Positions 15,740 through 23,135 of a DNA stretch of 32,578 bases are shown here, in pieces. Below the pieces are notes generated by a model. It did no database searches, was not told where the DNA came from, and worked only from the letters and a program-made list of their open reading frames with translations. This stretch comes from Methanosphaera sp. WGK6. GTDB lineage: Archaea > Methanobacteriota > Methanobacteria > Methanobacteriales > Methanobacteriaceae. The stretch lies in contig NZ_JRWK01000016.1 in the NCBI RefSeq assembly GCF_001729965.1, positions 1 through 32,578 on the forward strand, in the 5' to 3' direction. The position numbers and the translations under genes were made by a program. The first letter of the stretch is position 1, and each line of letters starts with the position of its first letter.

Positions 15740-16474
15740 TTAATATCCAATTTCTTTATGGAAGTAATCATATAAGTATACTGCAACAATTGCTCCAATT
15801 ATTGGTGCAATTAAATAAATTGGGTAGTAAGCAAAGGCATTTGCTCCAGTTACTAAGTAATTTAATAACATTGGTGAGAATACACGTACTGGATTTACTC
15901 CACAACCAGTGTAGTTACCTATTGCTACAATAATACCTACTAATACTAAACCAATACTTAGTCCTGCATCTGCTGCAGGTGCTTTTTTATCTACTGCTGT
16001 AGCCATAATTACATACATTAATAAGAAAGTACCTAAGAATTCAGCTATAAACATTCCAATTAGTGAAATATCACCAAATGGTCCACATCCACCAAGTACT
16101 CCTATTGTTGATGCTGCATTACCTGATATTGCAAGTAATGTTGCACTTGCAATCAATGCTCCAATAAATTGTGCTACAATATATGGTATTAAATCAGATG
16201 TAGGGAATTTTTTTCCAGCCCATAGTCCTATAGTTACTGCTGGGTTGAAGTGTGCTCCAGATATAGGACCAAATGCATATATTGCAACTGTTAATGCTAA
16301 ACCAAATGCTAAACCAATACCAATCCAATCTGGCATGGTTATTCCAATATTATAAATACTTGTAGATGTTGCTCCATTATTAATGAAGAGTGTGAGTACA
16401 ACTGCTGCTGTACCAAAGAATACAAGTATGAATGTACCAACAATTTCTGCTAGTATCTTTTTTATTTCTGTCAT
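15740..16474 (-). CDS. MIP-family channel (aquaporin AqpM-like)
   Basis: Six-helix membrane channel for water or small neutral solutes such as glycerol, or possibly CO2 or H2S as proposed for methanogen AqpM. The 244 residues show two half-repeats. The first signature is normal (SGAHFNPAVTIG). The second is NPV instead of NPA, in YTGCGVNPVRVFSP, with the arginine of the selectivity filter kept. A cysteine lies three residues before NPV, the place of the mercury-sensitive Cys189 of human AQP1. The N-terminus (ILAEIVGTFILVFFGTAAVV) is typical of the family. GGAG precedes the ATG at 16474 (revcomp of 16484-16487). A minus-strand TATA element at 16591-16603 probably drives it, giving a leader of about 90 bases. 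Confidence 0.94.
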   Translation of the reverse strand: MTEIKKILAEIVGTFILVFFGTAAVVLTLFINNGATSTSIYNIGITMPDWIGIGLAFGLALTVAIYAFGPISGAHFNPAVTIGLWAGKKFPTSDLIPYIVAQFIGALIASATLLAISGNAASTIGVLGGCGPFGDISLIGMFIAEFLGTFLLMYVIMATAVDKKAPAADAGLSIGLVLVGIIVAIGNYTGCGVNPVRVFSPMLLNYLVTGANAFAYYPIYLIAPIIGAIVAVYLYDYFHKEIGY

Positions 16475-16967
16475 TTTTTATAATCTCCATAAAAGTTTTT
16501 TTTAAGGTAAAATAGTGTATATTTTTAGTTTGTAGTATGAACTAAATTTTATACTTATTTTCCTCCTCTACTTCAAACTTTTTAAAGACATAGTATTTAA
16601 ACTATACTTTATTTTCATTAACTTTACTTGATAAAATTATTGTAGACTTTATTGCACAGGTATTTTTATACATAATACTTGATTTTTAATAAATTATTTT
16701 TTATTTTTATACTTTATTTGTAATATATTTTGTTTTACCTAAATTTATACATAATAAAGTATATATTCTATGTTCATTATAAAAATAATTATTAATATCA
16801 CTTTTTTTTATACATTATATTATTTAATTTTTTCAAGAATTTCTAAATGGTTCATCAAATTTGTATTAATTCATGCAATATTTTTAAAATAATCATAGTA
16901 ATAAGTAATTCTATAAATAAGAAAAAACATAACTATTATTAATATTTTTATTCATAATCCAAAAAAA
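16475..16967. other. 490-base divergent region between the aquaporin gene and egsA
   Basis: No gene found. On the left it has the aquaporin ribosome binding site and its TATA element (minus strand AGTTTAAATACTA, 16591-16603). On the right TTCTATAAATAAG at about 16910-16921 is a plausible TATA box for egsA. In between, the 12-mer TTATACATAATA occurs twice as a direct repeat (16666-16677 and 16745-16756), and a related TTATACATTATA follows near 16808. In DNA this AT-rich such repeats may be chance. Confidence 0.45.
16591..16603 (-). promoter_or_regulatory. Likely aquaporin promoter (TATA element)
   Basis: The minus-strand sequence AGTTTAAATACTA is identical to that upstream of nifS (13088-13100), which supports both being TATA elements. 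The predicted start is near 16567. Confidence 0.45.
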
Positions 16968-16988
16968 ATGAAAGGTAGGCTAATTAAA

Positions 16989-18035
16989 ATGGATTTCCGA
17001 AATGTACAATTACCTCGAGAAATACATACAGGACCCGGAATAATAAATGAAATTGGAGATGTTTGTAATAAACTACTCTCTCAAAAAAATGTAACAGTAG
17101 TAGTAGGACATACAACAAAAAAAGTAGCAGGAAATCAAGTAATTGAAATTCTAGAAGATAATAACTATACTATCTCTGAAATCATAATAGAAACAGCTAC
17201 TCAAGAATCTGTTGAAAAAGTAGTCAAATCCTCAAAAAATACATCTGCAATACTGGGAGTAGGTGGAGGAAAAGTCATTGATGTAGCAAAAATGGCTTCA
17301 ACAATTAATCAAATTCCATTAATTAGTATACCTACAACAGCAGCACATGATGGTATGGTTTCACCAAGAGCATCCATTAAAAGCAGTACAGGAAGTATTT
17401 CACATGAATCAAATGCACCCTTTGCATTAATAGCTGATACTCAAATTATTGCACAAGCACCCTATCGTTTCACAGCAGCAGGATTCAGTGACATAATTTC
17501 TAACTTAACAGCAGTAGAAGACTGGAAATTAGCATACAAATTAACTAATGAACCATTCAGTGATTCTGCAGCAGCATTATCCTTAATGACTGCAAGGTTA
17601 TTAATGGATGAAGTGGAAAATATAAGGCCAGGTCATGTAGAAAGTGCAGGAATTGTTGTCAAAGGATTAATAAGTAGTGGTATGGCTATTAGTATAGCTG
17701 GTAATAGCAGACCCGCAAGTGGATCTGAACATAAATTCAGTCATGCACTTGATGTAATAGCTCCAAAACCTGCATTACATGGAGAACAATGTGGAGTAGG
17801 TACTATAATGATGATGTACTTACAAGGTGGAAATTGGATGGAAATACAGTCAATTCTAAAAAGAATTGGAGCTCCAATAAATGCAAAAGAACTTGGAATA
17901 AAAGAAGAATATATTATAAAAGCATTAATGTATGCACATAATATTCGAAAAGAAAGATACACTATTTTAGGTGATCGTGGTCTAACAAGGGAAGCAGCTG
18001 AAAATATAGCATTAAAAACACATGTAATTGAATAA
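16989..18035 (+). CDS. egsA: sn-Glycerol-1-phosphate dehydrogenase
   Basis: Zinc enzyme that reduces dihydroxyacetone phosphate with NAD(P)H to sn-glycerol-1-phosphate, the backbone of archaeal ether lipids, and so sets their stereochemistry. From the ATG at 16989 the protein has 348 residues, the family's usual length. This start is preferred over the in-frame ATG at 16968 because AAAGGTAGG lies just upstream and the protein then begins [12 protein letters not shown], as in other members. The NAD-binding GVGGGKVID is at 90-98. Zinc ligands are Asp168 (FSDII), His248 (SEHKFSH) and His264 (LHGEQCG). It heads a plus-strand series with the UPF0179 gene (23 bases on), rpiA and csoR, possibly one transcript. 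Confidence 0.96.
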   Translation: MDFRNVQLPREIHTGPGIINEIGDVCNKLLSQKNVTVVVGHTTKKVAGNQVIEILEDNNYTISEIIIETATQESVEKVVKSSKNTSAILGVGGGKVIDVAKMASTINQIPLISIPTTAAHDGMVSPRASIKSSTGSISHESNAPFALIADTQIIAQAPYRFTAAGFSDIISNLTAVEDWKLAYKLTNEPFSDSAAALSLMTARLLMDEVENIRPGHVESAGIVVKGLISSGMAISIAGNSRPASGSEHKFSHALDVIAPKPALHGEQCGVGTIMMMYLQGGNWMEIQSILKRIGAPINAKELGIKEEYIIKALMYAHNIRKERYTILGDRGLTREAAENIALKTHVIE

Positions 18036-18058
18036 ATTAAATTTAATGGGGGTAGTTC

Positions 18059-18481
18059 ATGATTACATTAATTGGTAAAAGTTTAGCAAAAGAAGGACTA
18101 GTTTTCACATTTTATGGTGGATCTAGTAAATGTGAATCATGCAGGTTCAGTAGAACTTGTTTAAATCTTGAAAAAGGAAGGAAATATAAAATAACCAGTG
18201 TTAAAAAAGTTACACATAAATGTCCATTACATAAAGAAGGCAAAGTTCAAACAATAGAAGTAGAACCTGCAACAATCAGAACAGCCGTTGAAACTAAAAA
18301 ATCATACAAAGGTTCTACTATAATCTTCAGAACACAAGATTGTGGATTTGAATGTGAAAATTATGATATATGTCATCCAGAAGGATTATATAATGATGAT
18401 AAATGTCAAATTGAAGAAATTGGTCCAGAATTAACATGTAAAGCTGGAAATAATTTAACAGAAGTAATACTAAGTCATTAA
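18059..18481 (+). CDS. UPF0179 family cysteine-rich protein
   Basis: Archaeal protein of unknown function, UPF0179 family, 140 residues. Nine cysteines are spread in two clusters: Cys25, Cys28, Cys34, Cys55 (with His53 and His58 nearby) and Cys95, Cys99, Cys105, Cys116, with Cys127 near the end. That layout suggests two metal sites (zinc or iron-sulfur), possibly in a small RNA- or nucleotide-handling fold; this is inference. The ATG follows a GGGGG run (18049-18053), about 5 bases upstream. It is between egsA and rpiA with short gaps (23 and 17 bases), so it is probably co-transcribed with them. Confidence 0.85.
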   Translation: MITLIGKSLAKEGLVFTFYGGSSKCESCRFSRTCLNLEKGRKYKITSVKKVTHKCPLHKEGKVQTIEVEPATIRTAVETKKSYKGSTIIFRTQDCGFECENYDICHPEGLYNDDKCQIEEIGPELTCKAGNNLTEVILSH

Positions 18482-18498
18482 AAAAAAGGTGTATAATA

Positions 18499-19194
18499 AT
18501 GGTAAATATGGATTTATTAAAAGATAATGTTGGAAAACAAGCAGCAGATTTAATTAAAGATGGTCAAATTGTAGGATTAGGAACAGGTTCAACCACACAC
18601 TACTTTATAAGATATTTAGGAGAAAGAATTAAAAATGAGGAATTGAATATTCTTGGAATTCCTACATCATATCAATCCTTAATTATTGCAAGAGAATCAG
18701 GAATTAATACAACAACACTTGATGAATATGATATTGATATTGCAGTTGATGGTGCTGATGAAGTAAATCCTAATCTTGACTTAATTAAAGGTGGGGGAGC
18801 AGCACATACACTTGAAAAACTAATTGATAGTTCTGCAAAAAAATTTGTTGTAATTGTAGATGAAAGTAAAATGGTTGAAGAATTAGGAGAATTCCCAGTA
18901 CCTTTAGAAATAATACCTGATGCTTTAAGAGTAGTTAAGGAAACTCTTGCAGATATGGGTGGAAAAGCAGCATTAAGAATGGGTATTCAAAAAGATGGTC
19001 CTGTAATAACAGATAATGGTAATTTTATATTAGATACTAAATTCCCTAAAATAAGAAATCCTCAAAAATTAGAAAAAGAATTAAATACTATTCCAGGTGT
19101 TCTTGAAAATGGTATCTTTGCAGGATTAGCTGATAAAGTTATTGTTGGAAAAATGTCTCATATTGAAGAAATTGATAGAGAAGATATAATATAA
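18499..19194 (+). CDS. rpiA: Ribose-5-phosphate isomerase A
   Basis: Interconverts ribose-5-phosphate and ribulose-5-phosphate, the archaeal route to ribose for nucleotides. The 231 residues carry the RpiA motifs in order: GLGTGSTTHYFI (22-33, phosphate loop), DIAVDGADEVNP (with the catalytic-site Asp pair), KGGGAAHTLEKLI (catalytic Glu) and VIVDESKMVEELG. The start at 18499 follows AGGTG about 9 bases upstream; Met4 is an alternative. It ends 6-21 bases before csoR and likely shares its transcript. Confidence 0.96.
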   Translation: MVNMDLLKDNVGKQAADLIKDGQIVGLGTGSTTHYFIRYLGERIKNEELNILGIPTSYQSLIIARESGINTTTLDEYDIDIAVDGADEVNPNLDLIKGGGAAHTLEKLIDSSAKKFVVIVDESKMVEELGEFPVPLEIIPDALRVVKETLADMGGKAALRMGIQKDGPVITDNGNFILDTKFPKIRNPQKLEKELNTIPGVLENGIFAGLADKVIVGKMSHIEEIDREDII

Positions 19195-19215
19195 TAAATA
19201 ATGGAAAGATTTTTC

Positions 19216-19488
19216 ATGAAACAATGTATGGATTCAGATAATTTACATAGACGTCTTAGAAAAATAGAAGGTCAAGTTGCAGCTATAGATCGTATGATTG
19301 AAGAAGATATTCCTTGTGAAAACGTGTTAATGCAGGTTAATGCAGCTAAATCTGCTCTTACAAAAGTGGGAAGTATTATTCTTGAAGGACATATGAATCA
19401 TTGTGTAAAAGATGCTATAGATAAAGGAGATAGTTCTGAAGCTATTGAGGATTTATCTAAAATTATAGATTATTATTCTAGGATTTAA
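19216..19488 (+). CDS. CsoR/RcnR-family metal-sensing repressor
   Basis: Small all-helical DNA-binding repressor (DUF156). Members release DNA when they bind Cu(I), Ni(II) or react with aldehydes or sulfide. From the ATG at 19216 it has 90 residues; an in-frame ATG at 19201 adds five. The ligands Cys34, His59 and Cys63 have exactly the spacing of CsoR Cys36-His61-Cys65 of Mycobacterium tuberculosis, which favours Cu(I) sensing, but the Cys pair also fits persulfide sensing (CstR-like) and further residues cannot settle it. An early RRLRKIEGQ helix is typical. No copper ATPase is nearby. A G-tract palindrome of the kind this family binds lies 97 bases downstream (19585-19608). It is the last gene of the egsA-rpiA group. 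Confidence 0.88.
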   Translation: MKQCMDSDNLHRRLRKIEGQVAAIDRMIEEDIPCENVLMQVNAAKSALTKVGSIILEGHMNHCVKDAIDKGDSSEAIEDLSKIIDYYSRI

Positions 19489-19584
19489 TTAATCTATTAT
19501 TTTTTAACTTTTTTTAATTATTTTTATATTTTCTGAATTTTTATTATCCATTTCTTTAAATACTATTACTTTCATATTATTAAT

Positions 19585-19608
19585 TATACCTATAGGGGTA
19601 TAGGTATA
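19585..19608. promoter_or_regulatory. G-tract palindrome, candidate CsoR/RcnR-type operator
   Basis: Ten-base arms TATACCTATA (19585-19594) and TATAGGTATA (19599-19608) are perfect inverted repeats around GGGG (19595-19598). Operators of the CsoR/RcnR family consist of a G- or C-tract flanked by AT-rich inverted repeats (for example TACT-G6-N-AGTA for RcnR), and a gene of that family ends 97 bases upstream. It could instead be a hairpin terminator for csoR, but only four T follow. The operator reading is preferred; target would be the micro-ORF downstream and possibly csoR itself through a distant site. Confidence 0.5.
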
Positions 19609-19707
19609 TTTTGAAGATTACCCAATAAATCAATTAAACTAAACAAGATTAAAAAAATACGAATTGATTATAAAAAGTACTACTAATTATTCATATTGGT
19701 GTGAACA

Positions 19708-19833
19708 ATGAATATGATAAGAAAAATAGGACACGTGGTAATTAAGATTAATATGGCAATTATAGCTTTAATTATATTATTTTATCTACATATATATGAA
19801 ATAAAACCAATTTATTTACCTATAAAACAATAA
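19708..19833 (+). CDS. Putative 41-residue single-span membrane micro-protein
   Basis: A short frame reading MNMIRKIGHVVIKINM at the N-terminus, then a hydrophobic segment (AIIALIILFYL, residues 17-27), and a short tail with two prolines (Pro34, Pro38). Basic residues Arg5, Lys6 and Lys13 lie before the hydrophobic segment, giving an N-in single-span topology. GGTG (19698-19701) lies 6 bases before the ATG, and a TATA-like TTATAAAAAG (19668-19677) about 25-30 bases before that, leaving a very short leader. The frame is flanked by the CsoR-type palindrome upstream and a hairpin-plus-T-run terminator downstream, so it has all parts of a transcription unit. Chance open frames of this length are common in such DNA; conservation is unknown. 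Confidence 0.45.
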   Translation: MNMIRKIGHVVIKINMAIIALIILFYLHIYEIKPIYLPIKQ

Positions 19834-19939
19834 ATTTCATATTATAAAATAAAAACTAATAATCTAATAATATAATAAGTATAATAATATAATTAAAAAA
19901 TATTAATCTCAAAAAATTTAATTATTTTTAAAAAAGATG

Positions 19940-19976
19940 ACAGGTTATGAATAACTAATTCATATTCCTGTTTTTT
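19940..19976. terminator. Bidirectional hairpin terminator between micro-ORF and nfo
   Basis: ACAGG (19940-19944) and ATGAAT (19947-19952) pair with ATTCAT (19958-19963) and CCTGT (19967-19971), with a small internal loop and an AACTA terminal loop. T runs follow on the plus strand (19971-19976) and, on the minus strand, opposite AAAAAAG (19930-19936). It is G+C-rich for its surroundings and would stop plus-strand transcription and nfo on the other strand. Confidence 0.7.
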
Positions 19977-20025
19977 AGGTATGACTATAGATTAAATCTC
20001 TTTTTTTAGTTAAGTTATATTATAA

Positions 20026-20859
20026 TTAGTATTCATATAATTCTCTAAGTAATTTTATCTCTTCCTTATATCCTTCAACATCATTAGGTGTTTCTAAGAA
20101 AAAGGGTAAATCTCTTAGTTTTTCATGATTTATTATATTTGTAATTGCTTCAAGACCTATTTCACCTTGACCTATTTTTTCATGTCTATCTTTATGACTA
20201 TTTAAACCATATTTACTATCATTTAAATGTATAGCCTTGAGTCTATCTAATCCAATAATTGAATCAAATTCATCAATAACACCATCAAGGTCACCTACAA
20301 TATCATATCCACCATCATATACATGGCAAGTATCTAAACATACTCCAAGTTTTTCATCCATTTCTACATTTTCAATAATAGATTGAATCTCCTCGAATGT
20401 TCTACCAATTTCAGTTCCTTTACCAGCCATAGTTTCAAGAAGAATAGTTGTTTTCATATCTTCACGAATTAACTTATTTAATGATTCTGAAATTAATTCA
20501 ATACCTTTCTCTGGGCCTTGTTGCACATGACTTCCTGGATGAAAATTATACATATTATTTGGTAAATTATCTAATCTTCTAAGATCATCTTCAAATAATT
20601 CATAAGCATTATTTCTAGTTTTTTCAGATTTAGATGCTAAATTTATAACATATGGTGCATGAGCAAGTATAACATCCATAGTAGTATTTGCCATTAATTC
20701 TTCAAGAGCTCCTACATCAGTAGAGTCGAGGGGTTTTGCTTTTCCACCTCTAGGATTTCTTGGAAAAAATTGGAAAGTATTAGCATCAATACTCAATGAT
20801 TCAAGTCCAATATTTTCAAAACCTTTAGTAATTGATAAATGTGCTCCTATTGTTAACAT
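20026..20859 (-). CDS. nfo: Endonuclease IV (AP endonuclease)
   Basis: Zinc-dependent base-excision-repair enzyme that cuts DNA at abasic sites. The TIM-barrel begins [16 protein letters not shown]. The metal-binding residues of the family are visible in order: [72 protein letters not shown] (split over the loop) and the last LETPN. The length of 277 residues is normal. The ATG at 20859 has AGGAGAA upstream; the frame is open further upstream to 21042 but that part overlaps the divergent epimerase gene and is not real. It is divergent from the epimerase, with 91 bases between the two starts. Confidence 0.95.
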   Translation of the reverse strand: MLTIGAHLSITKGFENIGLESLSIDANTFQFFPRNPRGGKAKPLDSTDVGALEELMANTTMDVILAHAPYVINLASKSEKTRNNAYELFEDDLRRLDNLPNNMYNFHPGSHVQQGPEKGIELISESLNKLIREDMKTTILLETMAGKGTEIGRTFEEIQSIIENVEMDEKLGVCLDTCHVYDGGYDIVGDLDGVIDEFDSIIGLDRLKAIHLNDSKYGLNSHKDRHEKIGQGEIGLEAITNIINHEKLRDLPFFLETPNDVEGYKEEIKLLRELYEY

Positions 20860-20950
20860 TATATAATTTCTCCTATTTTTAGTCAATTCTATTAAAATAT
20901 TAATACTACAAAATATATAATTTTTATATAAGAATGTAAGAGGTATTTTA

Positions 20951-21892
20951 ATGGAAACTAGTCGAATATTAGTTACTGGTGGAGCAGGTTTCATCGGAAC
21001 AAACTTAGTTAATGAACTAAGAAGTAGGGGACATGAAGTCATAGCGGCAGACTTATTAAATAATGATCGTGAAGATTATGTACGTACAGATGTTAGAAAT
21101 TACAGACAAATAGAACGTACATTAGAAGAAGAAGGACCTTTTGACTATGTATATCACTTAGCAGCAGAATATGGTCGTTGGAATGGTGAAGCATACTATG
21201 AAAACCTATGGCAAACAAATGTTATAGGAACAAAAAATATGATACGACTACAAGAAAAAAATAAGTTTCGTATGATTTTCTTCTCATCAGCAGAAGTATA
21301 TGGTGATTATACAGGAAAAATGTCTGAAGATGTAATGGAAAACAATCCAATTAAAGACACATACCAAATGAATGATTATGCAATAAGTAAATGGTCAGGA
21401 GAACTTATGTGTATGAATTCCGAAAAAATGTTTCAAACAGAAACAGTAAGAGTAAGACCTGTAAACTGTTATGGTCCTCAAGAGAGATACACACCATACA
21501 GGGGATTTATTCCAAAATTTATATACTTAGCACTACACAACAAGCCATACACAGTATATAAAGGACATAAAAGAATCATAGATTATGTTGGGGATACAGC
21601 AAGAACATTTGCAAATATAGTAGATAACTTTATTCCTGGTGAAGCATACAATATAGGTGGTAATCAAGACTGGGAAATGGATATTAAAGATTACTCAGAT
21701 TTAGTTCTTGAAGCAACAGGACGTGATGATAGTCTTGTAACATACAAGGAAGCAGAACCATTCACAACAAAAGTAAAAACAATAGATTTCTCAAAATCAA
21801 TAAAAGATTTTAAACATAATCCCAAAGTAAAACCTCAAGAAGGTATTAAAAAAACAGTAGAATGGATGAAATGGTATTATCGTTTAGAATAA
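20951..21892 (+). CDS. NAD-dependent nucleotide-sugar epimerase/dehydratase
   Basis: Short-chain dehydrogenase of the extended type acting on a sugar nucleotide. The 313 residues begin [15 protein letters not shown] (NAD-binding GxxGxxG) and contain the active site: Ser in FFSSAEVYG and Tyr-x-x-x-Lys in [18 protein letters not shown] and GEAYNIGG are the family's downstream motifs. Sub-family (UDP-glucose 4-epimerase, dTDP-glucose 4,6-dehydratase, UDP-glucuronate decarboxylase) cannot be fixed from motifs. Upstream, TTTTTATATAAG (about 20920-20931) suggests a TATA box so close that the leader would be only a few bases. It opens a group of surface-glycan genes and is convergent with the glycosyltransferase at 21931. 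Confidence 0.88.
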   Translation: METSRILVTGGAGFIGTNLVNELRSRGHEVIAADLLNNDREDYVRTDVRNYRQIERTLEEEGPFDYVYHLAAEYGRWNGEAYYENLWQTNVIGTKNMIRLQEKNKFRMIFFSSAEVYGDYTGKMSEDVMENNPIKDTYQMNDYAISKWSGELMCMNSEKMFQTETVRVRPVNCYGPQERYTPYRGFIPKFIYLALHNKPYTVYKGHKRIIDYVGDTARTFANIVDNFIPGEAYNIGGNQDWEMDIKDYSDLVLEATGRDDSLVTYKEAEPFTTKVKTIDFSKSIKDFKHNPKVKPQEGIKKTVEWMKWYYRLE

Positions 21893-21906
21893 TATCATTT
21901 ATTATT
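21888..21906. terminator. Weak stem-loop over the epimerase stop codon
   Basis: AATAATA (21888-21894) pairs with TATTATT (21900-21906), including the stop codon TAA. All pairs are A-T and T-rich DNA follows between the convergent genes. It is possibly a terminator; chance is also likely in this composition. Confidence 0.3.
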
Positions 21907-21930
21907 TTAATTAAGTTACTATTTTATATC

Positions 21931-23067
21931 TTATTTTTTTCTTATTTTCAATTCATTGAATATTTTATTTAGTTTTAGTCCTATTGCTTCTTTTGAATAA
22001 TTTTTGGATTGTATGTATCCTTCTTCTTGTAGTTTTGTGTATAATTGTTTATCATTAAGTATTTTAAGTAGACATTGACTTAGTTCTTCATAGTTTTTAG
22101 GTTCATAGAATAGTCCACCTTTTCTGCCACTAGCTTCAACTACTGGTGGGATTTCTGCTGCAACAAATGGTGTTTTGAGAGATATTGCTTCTATTATTAC
22201 AATACCAAATCCTTCAATTATACTTGGAAGACAGAATACTTTTGAGGAATTCACAACTTTCATAACATCATCATGTTTTTCAACAAATCCTAAAAATTCA
22301 ATATTGTCTTCTAAATTTAAGTCGTGTGTTAATTGTTTTAGTTCGCTTTCTTGTGGTCCTGTTCCTATTATTTTACATTGGATATCTGGTATTTCATTTT
22401 TAATTATATTCACAGCTTTTATAAGATCATCTACTCTTTTATATTCTACAAGTCTTGCTACACATGCGATTGTTGGCTTGGTGTATGGTTCTGATTCTAC
22501 TTTTGGAAAGTCTACAATATTGTGCACGGTTTTTATTGTTTCTGATGGTGCATATGGTAGTAGGTTTTCTCGTGTATAATCAGATACTGGTAGTAGTAGG
22601 TCAATGTCTTGTCTTAGGAAGTATCGCTCCATTATTTCTCCAAATAATCCTGTTATTCCTATTGTACTTATCCATCTACCAATCCAAACATCATGGTATC
22701 TTGCAGCAAGAGGTATATTTAGTTTTCTAGCTATTTTTAGTGCAACAGGGTATGTTATAAAATTATATCCAATAACTAGGTCTGTGTCTTTTAATGTTTT
22801 TCCTATATTATAAGCATCTTTCATAAATTTTAGTCTTTTTGTTAGAGATCCTTTCTGGGTGTATCCTCGTTTGTCACCACAGCAAATTACATGAATATCA
22901 TCAAGATAGAATGATTCTGTGTTGTTTTCATCATTTGATGTGAGTACTGTTATTTTATTATATTTTGATAATTGTTGGGCTTCATTAAATGCACATACTT
23001 CTACACCACCCTTGATTTCTAAGTTATTACTGTGTGGAAAGTACTCTGTTACAATACATATATTCAT
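21931..23067 (-). CDS. Glycosyltransferase family 4 (GT-B)
   Basis: Cytoplasmic retaining glycosyltransferase that moves a sugar from a nucleotide donor to a growing glycan. The N-terminal Rossmann domain begins MNICIVTEYFPHSNN and has the acceptor-side GGVEVCAFNEAQQL. The C-terminal domain holds IACVARLVEYKRVDDLIKA and the donor-binding ExxExxE-like motif PSIIEGFGIVIIEA. From ATG 23067 it has 378 residues. That start is preferred to the ATG at 23082 because GGAG lies at about 23079-23076 upstream of it. It is followed upstream on the same strand by the GDP-mannose-dehydratase-like gene (start of this gene 68 bases beyond that stop), so the two are probably an operon. The sugar is unknown. 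Confidence 0.9.
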   Translation of the reverse strand: MNICIVTEYFPHSNNLEIKGGVEVCAFNEAQQLSKYNKITVLTSNDENNTESFYLDDIHVICCGDKRGYTQKGSLTKRLKFMKDAYNIGKTLKDTDLVIGYNFITYPVALKIARKLNIPLAARYHDVWIGRWISTIGITGLFGEIMERYFLRQDIDLLLPVSDYTRENLLPYAPSETIKTVHNIVDFPKVESEPYTKPTIACVARLVEYKRVDDLIKAVNIIKNEIPDIQCKIIGTGPQESELKQLTHDLNLEDNIEFLGFVEKHDDVMKVVNSSKVFCLPSIIEGFGIVIIEAISLKTPFVAAEIPPVVEASGRKGGLFYEPKNYEELSQCLLKILNDKQLYTKLQEEGYIQSKNYSKEAIGLKLNKIFNELKIRKK

Positions 23068-23135
23068 TTTTATAATCTCCATTATTTAGAAAAAGAATTT
23101 TTTTTTAAAAGAAAAAATGGGGTTGAGTTAGGTTT

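Larger units (their letters stand above)
19489..20025. other. Region between csoR and nfo: palindrome, micro-ORF and terminator
   Basis: This 537-base stretch is not empty. After T-rich terminator-like runs for csoR (19498-19518), it holds a palindrome around a GGGG tract (19585-19608), a TATA-like TTATAAAAAG (19668-19677), a 41-residue open frame with a GGTG ribosome binding site (19708-19833), and a hairpin with T runs at each side (19940-19976) that can end both the micro-ORF transcript and nfo. Confidence 0.6.

Noticed and set aside
16666-16756. Direct repeat TTATACATAATA (two copies, 67 bases between them)
   Set aside because: Twelve A/T-rich bases can repeat by chance in 490 bases of this composition; no third exact copy or symmetry supports a control site.
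20860-21042. N-terminal 61-residue extension of nfo
   Set aside because: It overlaps the divergent epimerase start and its translation does not resemble the enzyme. The ATG at 20859 has AGGAGAA and gives normal length.
22175-22813. Several plus-strand frames opposite the GT4 gene
   Set aside because: Mirror frames of a well-supported glycosyltransferase; no ribosome binding sites in front.
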